Positions 32,040 to 43,978 of a stretch of 64,000 bases of DNA are shown here, piece after piece. Each line of letters starts with the position of its first letter. Position 1 is the first letter of the stretch. Under the pieces are notes generated by a model. That model worked only from the letters and a program-made list of their open reading frames with translations. It was not told the origin of the DNA and searched no databases. This DNA is from Liolophura sinensis (lineage: Eukaryota; Mollusca; Polyplacophora; Chitonida; Chitonidae): positions 12,395,386 through 12,459,385 of the forward strand of contig NC_088306.1 in the NCBI RefSeq assembly GCF_032854445.1, in the 5' to 3' direction. A program made the position numbers and the translations under genes.

Positions 32040-34015
32040 CGACTGAATGGTAAACAACGGCCCCGACCTGTTCCCTATTAAAACCTGTTAACTTCTGTTA
32101 CTATAACTAAAATTGTGTACTTTTAAAATTCAAGTTTAAAACTTTAATTGTAGTCTGTGTTAATGTCGGTCACTTGCACTCAAATCGGTCATACCATATG
32201 GCGTTATGAAACGAGCATTGACAGTGCTTAATCACTAGAATGTTAGGCCTACTTATTACGGAAATATTTTGAACATGGAGTTAATTCATTATCCTTCCAC
32301 AAAAACTTGTTTCCAGTCTTCAAATCAAGGGAAGTAAGAGTGTAAACAGTAAATCGTGCGATTCCACTGAATTACCTCCCTTACTTATTAAATCGAAGTG
32401 GACCTTTGAATTCATGGATAGGCCCACCTAAAACTGGATTGATTGCATAATTCTGTTCAACGTTTGCACGATGCTGATTTGATTCATTACATTATGAACC
32501 ATTATGGCAAAATAAAATAAGCTGTAACAAAAGTTATCAATGGAAATCACAGAATGGACAAAAATATTTCCAAACTATGAATTATTTTGCACATTTTAAT
32601 GTGTATTGGAAACAGAAATGTCATATAACTTTGCATGCTACATCTGGACTTGTAATCTCCTTGTAGCAACACTCTCCCAGGTCAATGCAGTAGAGACACC
32701 AAGTGCTTTCTGACCATCGGGCAAAACAGCAGCAAGAGTTGTTTTGAACGGGGTTTGAAATTTGAGTAAACCTGAATAAATAGGCAATGACTGAGAGATT
32801 TGACTGGTTAGGCATAGGACTATACTGCATAAGCGTTATATAAGCCTACATCAAACACCAATTCAACCAAATGTTCATCAATACCTCAATAATAAAGATT
32901 CTATAACCTTGGGCCGTTTTGTCATACATAATAAGAAGGCGACCAAAGACTATAAATCTCCTGTTAGACATCCATTTGCAGGTGCAAATAATATTTAAGT
33001 CTTAAATATAATTCCATCACGGAAAGAAAGTAAAAGACAAACTTCCATTAACACACTGAACGCATTGTATTCATAACGAAATAATATAACTATTCAGTAA
33101 AGAACACATTTACAAGACAGATCAAGACAAGCGCACATACAAGTACATACCCGTAGTTACGTAATTTATTATAGCTAATGAACTTCACATCAGTTATTTC
33201 ATTCATCAGTTTAAATTGACTTGCGTTGCTCAAGATTTATTAACTATCTTTGCTAACACTCATGTAACATTTTTGTAACTTACAGACATTTACTAAATCA
33301 CAGAAAGAGTTACAAAACTTGATATGAAAACAATATCACGCATGAATTGAAACACGAATTGTGTCAATATTCCTATCCATATTAACATCACATGGACAGA
33401 TTTAAAGACATCATGATCCCTTATTCTTAGAAAGCATCATTTCTCAGTCTGTACCAGTCACCTTGGAGAGGCAATTTAAAGGCAAGACGTCATTGAGCTT
33501 TCTGTGAAAAAGGTTTCATAAGAACAACAACATATGTTACATATGTTCTGCAAATTATTTGGCTTCTTTCGAAGATTTTACACATTCACAACATTGTTGA
33601 AATAGCTACATGCAGTCGATCATCTCGTTTGTGCTGCAAGTTTCATACTTTTTACAGCATGTGCCGCTCTCAACGCTCGCTTTACATCACTGCCACCGCT
33701 AGACAAGCTTGAGATGAGGACCCTGTGTGTAGCTTAGCGTTACCACTGATGAGCAGCCATCCATAAAATTGTTTCCGGTTCCCATTATAATCATGCTGTG
33801 TACACTTTATACAAGAGAATACATGCGTATCGAGTACTGGTAGAAGAAAAAAAGGTTAAAGTAGAATTTTTGTATTTTTTGACATCGCTTCCTGTCTCAT
33901 CACGTCAGTGACCTTGTCAAGATTTCTGTACAAAATACATATATATGTAGGTTATAATTGTGACAGGGATGTGACAACGTACAGAGCGGCTCACCTGCTG
34001 CAGGGAGTATGTCTA
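32040..34015. other. Intergenic / 3' flank of the oxidoreductase gene
   Basis: About 2 kb of AT-rich DNA. It should include the 3' untranslated region of the minus-strand gene ending at 34067. No repeat or exon recognised. Scanned by eye for an SECIS; the only partly fitting hairpin is next to the stop codon (separate entry). Confidence 0.45.
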
Positions 34016-34054
34016 ATCTTATTTCCCAACGCTTGCAAGTTGGAAAAAAGTCAT
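34016..34054 (-). promoter_or_regulatory. SECIS-like hairpin just after the oxidoreductase stop codon (weak)
   Basis: On the minus strand ATGA (34054-34051) faces AGAT (34019-34016), giving the non-Watson-Crick U-G-A / G-A-U core expected of a eukaryotic SECIS. Between them is an 11-position helix (TTTTTCCAAC against GTTGGGAAATA, one T-T mismatch, one G-U) and an 8-base loop that contains AA. Against it: the AA is not at the usual place on the 5' side of the apical loop, the lower helix is poor, and it lies only 13 bases after the stop. Confidence 0.2.
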
Positions 34055-34066
34055 CTTCTCAAAATT

Positions 34067-34191
34067 TTACAAAGACGCTGAACTCTGTAGCGGGAATTTC
34101 TCCGCCACTTTCTCGATGACCTTGATGAATGTATCCACGTCCTGAGCCCCCGAAAACACCCTTTGTCCGTTCATGTAGATACACGGCACAC
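34067..34191 (-). CDS. Oxidoreductase, terminal exon (cis-Pro loop)
   Basis: The acceptor is CTTCTCCAG. The split Gly plus V-P-C-I-Y-M-N-G gives the G-V-P cis-proline loop that packs against the active site in thioredoxin folds, followed by R-V-F-S-G-A-Q, a strong FrnE/DsbA-like signature. It ends S-A-S-L-TAA at 34067-34069. The Cys after the cis-Pro is notable because the second active-site Cys is absent. Confidence 0.92.
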
Positions 34192-37100
34192 CTGGAGAAG
34201 AGAAACAGGTGAAATGTCGTGATAAATGCTCTTTGTGTTCTCACCCCCTGTCAGAATAGGCCCAGCTTCTACATGTACATGCATTGGTTGTCAGTTTCAA
34301 GGACCAAAGGGGACAGTAGACCTGTGTCAGTATACTGGTGTAATTCAGTAGGGTGCTCCAGTGACGCAGTACTACAGTCGGCATTAGGACGAGCGCTCTT
34401 CAAGGAAGTTCTAGTTGTTGACAAATAATGATGAAGCTACATTGAGGCTCGGACAAATCAACAGATAAAGCAATGTCATGTAAATTATATTTACTTCACC
34501 GTCAAAGCTTTACACAAAACCTAAAGCAGAATGATGAAAAATGGACTGATCGATGAAATTTGTGTGGAGAAAGCACAAATTGTTCATATTTATTTTCCAA
34601 AACCATTCGTCCTCGCTTCCATTCATTGCTTACCGGAGACTCCTTGTCTGGACCAGTCCTTTGCCCTCTCGTGTGTGTCCTCAATAGCGTTCTTGTCGCT
34701 CAGAAGAGCTTTCACTTCCGCTTTGTTCAATCCTGTGCGCCCAGCTATACCCACCAGAGCTCCGGTGTCCAAGAATATTCCGTCTGTAAAATAAGCCTAT
34801 GCAAAAAAGGAGAAAAAAATATGAAACAGATTTATATCTTACATATTATTTGCAAGAAAATGCTAGTTTACTTAGCATTGGTAGTAAAGCTACCAAAGAG
34901 CTCGCAGGTATGAGACACATGAATGCAAAACTTCATATAAAAAGCTCAATGCATAAAGAACTGAAATCGTGAATTTGGTTATTTACGGTATTTAACATGC
35001 TCACATAGCATCAGCGATGGAACATCCCCCTTGTGCAAATTTGTGCTCTATATACATGTAAAACTTCAGATAAATACATACAATAATATACAAGATACCA
35101 ACCTGACAATCTGTTTGACAGAGATTCTAATACATAATAAACTAAGTCAAGAATTCAGTAATTTGAGAGACTTAATATGTACCTGATCAACTATTGAATA
35201 TATCCCTCTCGTGCTATTGTGCTCTACATGTGTGCAAATCCTAAGCTCAACACATGCAGCACTTTTTGAGAAACCACCCCTTACACTTTGTTTAACGTTG
35301 ATTCTTGTACACAATACACTAAGTCAGGAATTCAGTAATTGACGGTACTTAATATGTACACACCAAATCAACGATGGAATATCCCCCTCCTGCTATTGTG
35401 CTCTACATGTGTGCAAACCCTGAGCCCATTATCTGCAGTACTTTTTAAGGTACCACCCCTAGCATTTTGTTTTCTCTCTTATTGGACGCCGACGTTCATG
35501 GTACGACATATGCTACGCCTGTACTTTATACAGGCGAGCAAAAAATGCATGAACTATTTAATTAATTTAATCTTCAGAAATTCAATCGGACATAATTTTT
35601 AATTTTCATTACATTGCGGAAGATACCTTAACCCATCCAGTCTAAATATCCAGTTGCACTGTCTTCTGTTTAAATAGTACTCGAATGAATAAGTTTACAC
35701 ATATTCCTAACATCAATATTTATACTCTGTGCTCTAAGTATCCATATCATCACTTTTTCAAATATTTTTATTACATCAACAAACACGGGGAACATGATGC
35801 TATTTTGTTTAAATAGCTCATTCTTTTACTTCCGGTTTCTCTTCCTTAAACCCCCGAGTTTCCGCTTACCTTATAGATTTCCTCCGCCACCCTGTTCTGG
35901 TACTTCCCTCCTTCCAGTTCCTTGGCGTATCGTAACAAGGTGTGGCCTTTCAAGGTGTTAGGTATCTTTGACGGCCTCTTTCTGAACTCTATCCCAACAC
36001 TGTGCCCAGCATCCTTTAACATCTTCACCCTGCAGATATCAAGGTGACCACTGTATGACCAGATCGTAACCCAAAATCACCCAATGATTTATCCTCACCC
36101 AATGATTTATCCTCACCCAATGATTTATCCTCACCCAATGATTTATCCAGCGATTTATCCTCCCCAGGGATTTATCCAATGATTTATCCTCACCCAATGA
36201 TTTATCCTCACCCAATGATTTATCCTCACCCAATGATTTATCCAATGATTTATCCAGTGATTTATCCTCACCCAATGATTTATTTCATTCATTCCAGTTT
36301 CCTGACCACCGCCATATATATCAGTGAAAATTTGTGAGAACAGCGTTACATGAAAAAAGCAGGCATGACTAAATAGGCCACTTAAAACTATACATAAATT
36401 TACTTTCATGTATTTTTTTTTACATTTTTGTGAAAAGAGTTAAAGGCGCTCAAACATTTGAATTCTAAGGAGGGCTTTATGGACCATACTATCAGATGTT
36501 AGCAACTCTGACGTCACAGGAAGTTTATCCAACTCTGATCACGATTCCGAAAGTTGGAATCACTCTTTTTACCGATGAGTAAAGGGTTACTGAAATAATG
36601 TTCCCAAAAATTTCTTTCCTTCGGTTGAACATCAGGGAAAAAAAAGGTGATTTCAAGTCAGAGTTCCTAGATACCGTTAGTATGGCTCATAAAGCCCACC
36701 ATACTATTCAAATATTTCAATGCCTTTCAACACTCTTTAAAAAAAAATTTGAAGAAATAAATGAAAGTATTTTTGCTCATAGTTTTCAGTTGTCTATGAT
36801 GAACCTTACTTCATATTTTAGCGTTCTTTTAATTTAAATAAAAATGAACTAAATTACTATAATATTTACTTTTTCATTGGAGTTCTCATCGATACGCTTG
36901 TCGTCCTGCTTATAAATGGAGGATACGTGATACATCCCAGATGAAGCCAACTCGACTCACTGAGTACATGACGTAATCTCATCAGTCAAAGCAGGCTAGT
37001 GGTCTGAACTTAAGCAATCTAAACGGTATGTCCCGATTAATGTATGAAATGATATGTTCATAGTTAAGACTAAATGATGAACTTACAGTGTGATGACGAA

Positions 37101-39199
37101 GGCTCTGTTTAACACGAACCTCTAAAAATATCTAAGCAATAGTTTGCTCTAAAAGCAATAGACCGTTTTTCCCCGGGCTCAATCCGGTTTACTCCTACCA
37201 TGATGCTGGCCTCCGTCGTATAAGTGAAATATTCTTGAGTATGATATAAAAAAACACCAGTCAAATAAATAATCAAAAGACGGTTTAATTGATGAATTAT
37301 GTGGCTACAGAAAGTTACAGAAATGCTGGACTCCAAAACAACCTATAACTATTTGGTGCAATTATGGAAACAATCCTTTACATGATGGTTTACTCCATCT
37401 TTTTGATGTCAGTGTCCAGTATGTGTGGATTTTTTCCCAGCGGGATTTCAGACTGGTGATCGTGAAGTCACAGCATTTTTTCCTGATCCTGAGCTAGGTA
37501 ACAGTTTAATCTTGATTAGGCATTATCCTCTATAAATATAGCACACATTCTAGAGATGAGTGAGTGAGTTCTTGGGGTTTAACATCGTACTCAACAATTT
37601 TTCGGTCATATGACGACGAAGGAATCCTTAGGGTGCATGTACGTGTAATGTGCCTCCTTGTTGCATTTCCACCGCTCTTTCATCTAGTGCTTCTTCACTG
37701 AGACGACTTACCGAAGGCAAGTAAGTCGCCCCGCCCGAGCCATTATACTGATACGGGCCAACCAGTCGTTGTACTATCCCCTTCATGCTGAACGCCAAGC
37801 GAGGAAGTTACAACTTCCTCTTTTAAAGTCTTAGGTGTGATTCGATCAAGGATTGATCCTTGATCTACTGGTCCCGATGCGAACGCTCTACCAACTGTGC
37901 TATCCAGGCCGGTTTTTCTAGAGATGAAAACTCACTGAAACTACCCCGGGTATCGAAGCAGCGACCTCAAAATCAGCATCAAATCGCCACCACTACATGT
38001 CAATAGTCACGGAGAATATGCATTACCACTGTTATCAGCAGAAATGATACAGCTCCCTAGCTGAATATATCAGATCCGTATTAATATCATTTAGAAAGTA
38101 GATATTTGACAATACACTCTCTAGAAATAGCGCGAAGCTATATATATAGAGAGTGTAAGCTCTAGTATATAAAACTGACATTTACCAATATGGTCATGAT
38201 AGAGATTCGCAGAAGTCGCCACGGGCCGATGGCACAATACGATTCTTGACAAAATTCGTAACTTCAGCGTGGTTTAGCGTCACCGATGTGCAAAATTGAT
38301 ATGTCTTTAACACAAACGACGTTCAGTTGCTTTTAGTTTGTGGGACATAACATTAAAATCAAGTTTCAAACATGCCAAAGTCAAAAGTGCATTCCTGGAA
38401 CCTGACACAGTCGTTTAATCTTGAAAGCTAACCCTGAGGCATCGGCATTTACAGAAATAAATCCGGGCGGATTAATTTCATATATACAAGTAAGAAAGAG
38501 TTTAGGCTTGTAGCATTATTCCGTGGACAACGATACAAATAGCAAATATTAGAGCAAAATAGATTAAAATCTATATGGGAAGGTCAAAAGATCAAAATGT
38601 CAGTACAGGGTTTAATACAAATAACAATGTATAAGAAGTGAGCTTTCCTTGGATTGTAGCATGCGGTTTTCACCCTCAAGATCCCCACGACTAGCCTAGA
38701 TTTTGCGCAGCACGGCCATGTAACTCAATGTACAGACGTAAACAAGGTACATTACTGCACCAACAATAGTCAGCTTTGGTAGACTAGGCCCTACCCACAC
38801 ACGCATGATTTGGACCTATATAGGCCCCGCCTGTGGATCTGAGCCACACGGACGGACAGATTACTTGTTGCACACAACAGAATTATGCTGGCATCATCAT
38901 TACAGCAAATGTAACTTTTTTGCCACCACCTATATGAATGATGTTATTTTATTTCCTGTAAAAAATGTTCTTTGTGTCTCGGCTTACCTGGGACTGTCAT
39001 CCGGGTACTTAGGGCTGGGTGTGCCCTCTGACGGGGTACTGGGTCGCAGAAGAAAGGGCTCCCATTGGACGCGAAACTCAAATTTGTCTTTGAGTTGCTC
39101 CACGGCTTGCTCCAGTCTCTTCTTAGCGACCCACCCCCATGGTCATATAATATCGCTGATAACGGTGACGTGGAACTCCGGCTTACCCCCTGACGACAT
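34067..39199 (-). CDS. DsbA/FrnE-like thioredoxin-fold oxidoreductase with TGA at the catalytic Cys (candidate selenoprotein)
   Basis: Minus-strand join 39199-38988, 36029-35870, 34796-34634, 34191-34067: 219 codons, ATG to TAA, all junction phases exact (2, 0, 1). The order matches FrnE-type DsbA-like proteins (dithiol oxidoreductases or isomerases, usually 210-240 residues): strand V-T-V-I-S-D-I-I, active site, helix K-K-R-L-E, W-E-P-F-L-L-R-P, the helical insertion with N-T-L-K-G-H and A-Y-F-T-D-G, then the cis-Pro loop G-V-P and V-F-S-G-A-Q near the end. The active site reads (TGA)-P-W-G at codons 19-22 where relatives have C-P-W-C. It is the only in-frame stop before TAA. A TGA exactly at a redox Cys, in an otherwise intact gene, suggests selenocysteine. 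Cys182 directly after the cis-Pro could be the partner thiol. Alternatives: a nonsense allele, sequencing error or young pseudogene. No leader is visible, so probably cytosolic. Confidence 0.85.
34634..34796 (-). CDS. Oxidoreductase, third exon
   Basis: The acceptor is TTTTTTGCATAG; the donor is GTAAGC. It has 54 codons: A-Y-F-T-D-G-I-F-L-D, then G-I-A-G-R-T-G-L and a helix ending D-W-S-R-Q-G-V-S. An alternative AG eight codons... within the exon (TTTTACAG) was rejected because A-Y-F-T-D-G is a family motif. Confidence 0.9.
34797..35869. other. Oxidoreductase intron
   Basis: About 1.1 kb. It holds two diverged copies of a repeat of about 180 bp (35030-35110 and 35200-35420 share GTGCTCTACATGTGTGCAAA and TAAGTCA(A/G)GAATTCAGTAATT). 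No extra exon. Confidence 0.55.
35870..36029 (-). CDS. Oxidoreductase, second exon
   Basis: The acceptor is GATATCTGCAG; the donor is GTAAGC. One base completes an Arg codon, then 53 codons: V-K-M-L-K-D-A-G, the strand G-I-E-F, N-T-L-K-G-H-T-L-L-R-Y-A-K, and the helix ending E-E-I-Y-K. The N-T-x-x-x-H block is the helical-insertion signature of FrnE-type proteins. Confidence 0.92.
36060..36290. repeat. 18-bp minisatellite next to a splice acceptor
   Basis: About 12 units of CACCCAATGATTTATCCT with shortened variants (CAATGATTTATC, CAGCGATTTATC). It begins only about 30 bp upstream (in gene orientation) of the acceptor of oxidoreductase exon 2, so array length may change the branch-point or polypyrimidine context. 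Confidence 0.9.
37165..37272 (+). mobile_element. SINE family A, 3' part
   Basis: Core and tail from CGGTTTACTCCTACCATGATG to TCAAATAAATAATC; no head. Confidence 0.8.
37557..37915 (-). mobile_element. Full-length SINE, family B
   Basis: Read on the minus strand: a tRNA-like head with a good A box (TAGCACAGTTGG) and a B-box-like GGATCAATCC, then a body with GAAGTTGTAACTTCC and GGCTCGGGCGGGGCG, and a GAACTCACTCACTC tail. It lies in the first intron of the oxidoreductase gene, in gene orientation. Confidence 0.85.
38988..39199 (-). CDS. Oxidoreductase, first exon with in-frame TGA at codon 19
   Basis: The ATG at 39199-39197 is preceded by TCAAC, an acceptable context. It has 70 codons plus two bases; the donor CAG|GTAAGC is strong. 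The frame reads F-H-V-T-V-I-S-D-I-I, then TGA (39145-39143), then P-W-G-W-V-A-K-K-R-L-E-Q-A and W-E-P-F-L-L-R-P. Coding composition and family motifs continue unchanged on both sides of the TGA. A 175-codon plus-strand frame at 38805-39332 is only the shadow of this exon. Confidence 0.87.
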
Positions 39200-39926
39200 G
39201 TTGACACCTTCGAGATTCGAACTGCTGGCTATAGCCAACGCCTATAGGTACCGCTCCGAGATGAACAAGTCTTTCCCGATTTTCGCAGCTATGTTGTTGA
39301 TGTCGGAGGAAAAAGATGCTATGTCACGGTGATCGATAAGAGAGGCTCTGGATGATAGAAATCGATTACCGAGGTACGTGGTACGCTAAAATAACGCTAC
39401 AACATCAATAACTAAATGATGCTGCTTACAGTCTCCGCGAAGTGCTGATTTTTGAAGCTATGTATAGGCCAACGTTACACTGGCGCCTTTTGTCTCAAAC
39501 TTTGTTTCTTCAACTCATAAACCAACTCAACCATATCATCAGAGCAAGGTTGATGGTTTAAGCCATGGATTAATGGCCTGGATTAATGGCGAATGGCACC
39601 GTTCTCGTCCTCTCGTACCATTCGCGCCCGAACAGTGACCGCTCTCGTCCCCTCATCCTGCGACACCGTGGGTTGAGGCCCGCGGCGCGAGGACGTAGCA
39701 AATCGTGCGCGAATGATACGGATCGGGGACGAGGACGCGATCTGCGTCGTCCTCGTGCCGCGACCACATGATGTAGGCCTAAGCGCATTAGATTAATAGA
39801 ATAATCTCGAGCGCAGCCCGCTGAAATAATTGACATGTGTTTGTTTGGGACATTCTTAGACCTTGGACTACGCCACGAAATGGACAGACCTCTCCTGTTT
39901 TATACACACGGGGGCAGATATGACAG

Positions 39927-40039
39927 CAGCCTGCGGATGTTAGTGGATTTCTCCCGGGCTCTGCCCGGTTTTCTCCCACTATAATGATGGCCACCGTCGT
40001 ATAAGTGAAATATTCTTGAGCACGGCGTCAAACACAGTA

Positions 40040-40070
<31 letters not shown>

Positions 40071-40071
40071 C
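39927..40071 (+). mobile_element. SINE family A part inside foldback element 2
   Basis: From TGCGGATGTTAGTGG through the AAATAAAT tail. Same position relative to the interior sequence as in element 1. Confidence 0.8.
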
Positions 40072-40661
40072 GACGGGACAACATAGGATGGCCCCTGAGC
40101 TACAGCTATGATATAGCTGTGTGTGTACATGCGTGCATTGTTCGCTTGAGGTTTGTGGTCAATATTTTCATCTGACTACAGCAGCACGCCAGTTCCGAAG
40201 TAAACATATTGATCACACGATGTTTCTCGTCTTCCGCCGTTCATTCAGTTTCACTGACGAGGAACACTAGTACAGAATTTACTGAATTGCATGTACTCTG
40301 ATCCCATGAACGTCCCCTCTCAGCACTGATTGCCACTCATGATGCAGTCTTTTTCCTGCACCTTTCTTTATCCTCCCATATCTATGTAATATATATCCAT
40401 TCATGTCTATGTGTCTGTATGATATTTTCCGACTGCACCTACGATGTATGTTAATAAAATGAGACAAGCCCAGAATCATAATGTTTACAAACAAACGGTA
40501 ACGATTTTTTCTCTCGCTATTTTTTAACATGGAATGAAATATGATCACTTTATTGGGTTCATTGCATTGTCCTAGGGATGTAGATTGCATATCACAGGCC
40601 CACTTCCGAGCTCTAAGCGAAATGAACGTGTCATCGTGTGTAACTTATATCTAACGTGATG

Positions 40662-40991
40662 GAGAGTGAATGAGTGAGTGCTTGGGGTTTAACGTCGCAC
40701 TTAATAATTTTTCAGTCATATGACGACGAAGGAATCCTTAGGGTACATGTAGTATGCCTCCTTGTTGCAGGACGGATTTCAATCGCTCTTTTATGTAGTG
40801 CTGCTCCACTGAGACGTCTTACCAAAGGCAAGCAAGTCACCTCACCCGAGCCATTATACTGATACGGGTCAACCAGTCGTTGCACCATCCCCTTCATGCT
40901 GAACGCCAAGCGAGGAAGTTACAACTTCCTCTTTCAAGGTCTTAGGTGTGACTCGACCCAGGATTGACCCTGGATCTACCGCCTCCCGGTA
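40662..40991 (-). mobile_element. SINE, family B, inside foldback element 2
   Basis: The GTGAGTGCTTGGGGTTTAAC end and the GGAAGTTACAACTTCCTC body match the 37.6 kb copy; the head breaks off after GATCTACCG. Confidence 0.85.
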
Positions 40992-41792
40992 GACGTAAAC
41001 GTAATGGAGACACAGGAAACTCCTGGCTACATGAGGTGGTTGGAAGTCTGGCTTCTAACTAGTGAATCACTATGGGATTAGAAAATAAAAGTTCAAGGTT
41101 TAAGAATGACCCCGACAAACACATCTCAATTTTTGTCAGCGGGCTGCGCTCCAGATAACTACTATGGATCTATAGCACATAGCCCTTCATCACGTGGTCG
41201 CGTCGCGCGGCACGAGGACGAAGTAATCGCGCGCGAACGGTATCGTCCTCGCCCACTCGTATCGCGCCCCACGGGCCGCACAAGCGGCATGAGAACGGTA
41301 CTATTCGTACGCAATTTGCCCCGTCCTCGTGCCGCCGGCCTTGGAGAGAGACATTTTCATCCGGCATAGCTGATTAGCTGATATATTTACTACTTAGAAA
41401 ACTGGCTTGTCTCAAGCTTTTAATATCATTAAAAAATACTTATTAAATTACGATAAAAAATTGTTAATGTAAAATTTGGCATTCGTGTCGGGAAGACTGT
41501 GCCTCCTCATTTTCGTTATTTGGTTGTACAGATAATATACATCTACACTGGCTGAACTGCATGTCAAAGACGCCGAGGGTAGATGAGGAGGGAAAGGGTA
41601 GACATCTTAGCCAAGAGGCTGGCTCATCCAACCTCTTCACAGTCTCCCAGACGAACAATCCCATTTCCGCAAGCTTACCATTTGAGACGAGATCAGGCAA
41701 AGATTTACCCGGTTCAACTCATAAGTGCATATATCTGCTATACACCGTGTTCCGTTCTGATATACTTGAACATTCACGAAGAACAATGAATT

Positions 41793-42056
41793 GAGGTCTG
41801 CGTGGCCGAGAGAATTAGCACGCAAGCACGGCGCGATGACAAAGGAGACTCCCACCAATGTGGTCGCTGTGAGTTCAATTCCAGTTCATGCTGGCTTCCT
41901 CTCCGGCCGTACGTGAGAAGGTCCGTCAGCAACCTGCGGATGGTCGTGGGTTTTCCCAGGGCACTGCCCAGTTTCGTCCCACCATACTGCTGGCCGCCGT
42001 CGTATAAGTGAAATATTCTTCAGTATGGCATAAAACACTCTATCAAATAAATAAAA
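41793..42056 (+). mobile_element. Full-length SINE, family A
   Basis: The head GCGTGGCCGAGAGAATTAGC is a variant A box; the B-box region is GTGAGTTCAATTCCA. The complete core and the AAATAAATAAAA tail follow. Confidence 0.85.
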
Positions 42057-43647
<1,591 letters not shown>

Positions 43648-43978
43648 GCAGAGCGGAAGTGAAAGGCTGAAAGTGACATTTTCTTCTCCTTTAAGCGAGC
43701 CTTAAGTCACGAATACACCTTATTACGCGATCGTTGCATTGATTTCAACAGGCTTTGTACTGGGATATTTCTAGGGTGTTTGTCGGGTATGTTTTTCCCT
43801 TGTCCATAAGTCAGTTACTGAATCCGTAAGCCCTCTAATGTAGAAGAAGTGACCTAAAGTGTAAGCCTCTTATCTGAACGGCCATCGCCGGGGTTAAGGG
43901 TCAGACTCCATTATACAAGACTGTAGTCTGTGCATGTCAGCATGCTCTTAACAAAATGAATCGTATAAAGCCAACGTT

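Larger units (their letters stand above)
36291..38987. other. Oxidoreductase first intron
   Basis: About 2.7 kb, including the 18-bp array near its 3' end, a SINE family A piece and a full family B SINE. Otherwise AT-rich, with no exon recognised. Confidence 0.6.
39580..41352. mobile_element. Foldback-type element 2, CpG-rich arms
   Basis: The left arm (about 39590-39870) and right arm (about 41095-41350) are inverted relatives of each other and of the arms of element 1. Shared words are GTCATTCTTA, GACATGTGTTTG or its complement, CACGTGGTCG and the CpG-rich CGTCCTCGTGCCGCG. The interior at 40076-40160 matches 24335-24430 of element 1 (GTGCATTGTTC, CTGAGCTACAGCTATGATA). A family B SINE has enlarged the interior. 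No transposase frame. Confidence 0.72.

Noticed and set aside
33481-33530. Second SECIS candidate (ATGA, 12 bases, AAA, then TGA on the minus strand)
   Set aside because: Spacing to AAA is right, but the arms pair over only four to seven bases and use the core TGA itself, so the fold does not hold.
36039-36409. Repetitive minus-strand frames of 78 and 84 codons
   Set aside because: By-products of the 18-bp minisatellite in an intron.
38805-39332. 175-codon plus-strand frame
   Set aside because: It is the antisense shadow of oxidoreductase exon 1, whose motifs and splice sites are on the minus strand.
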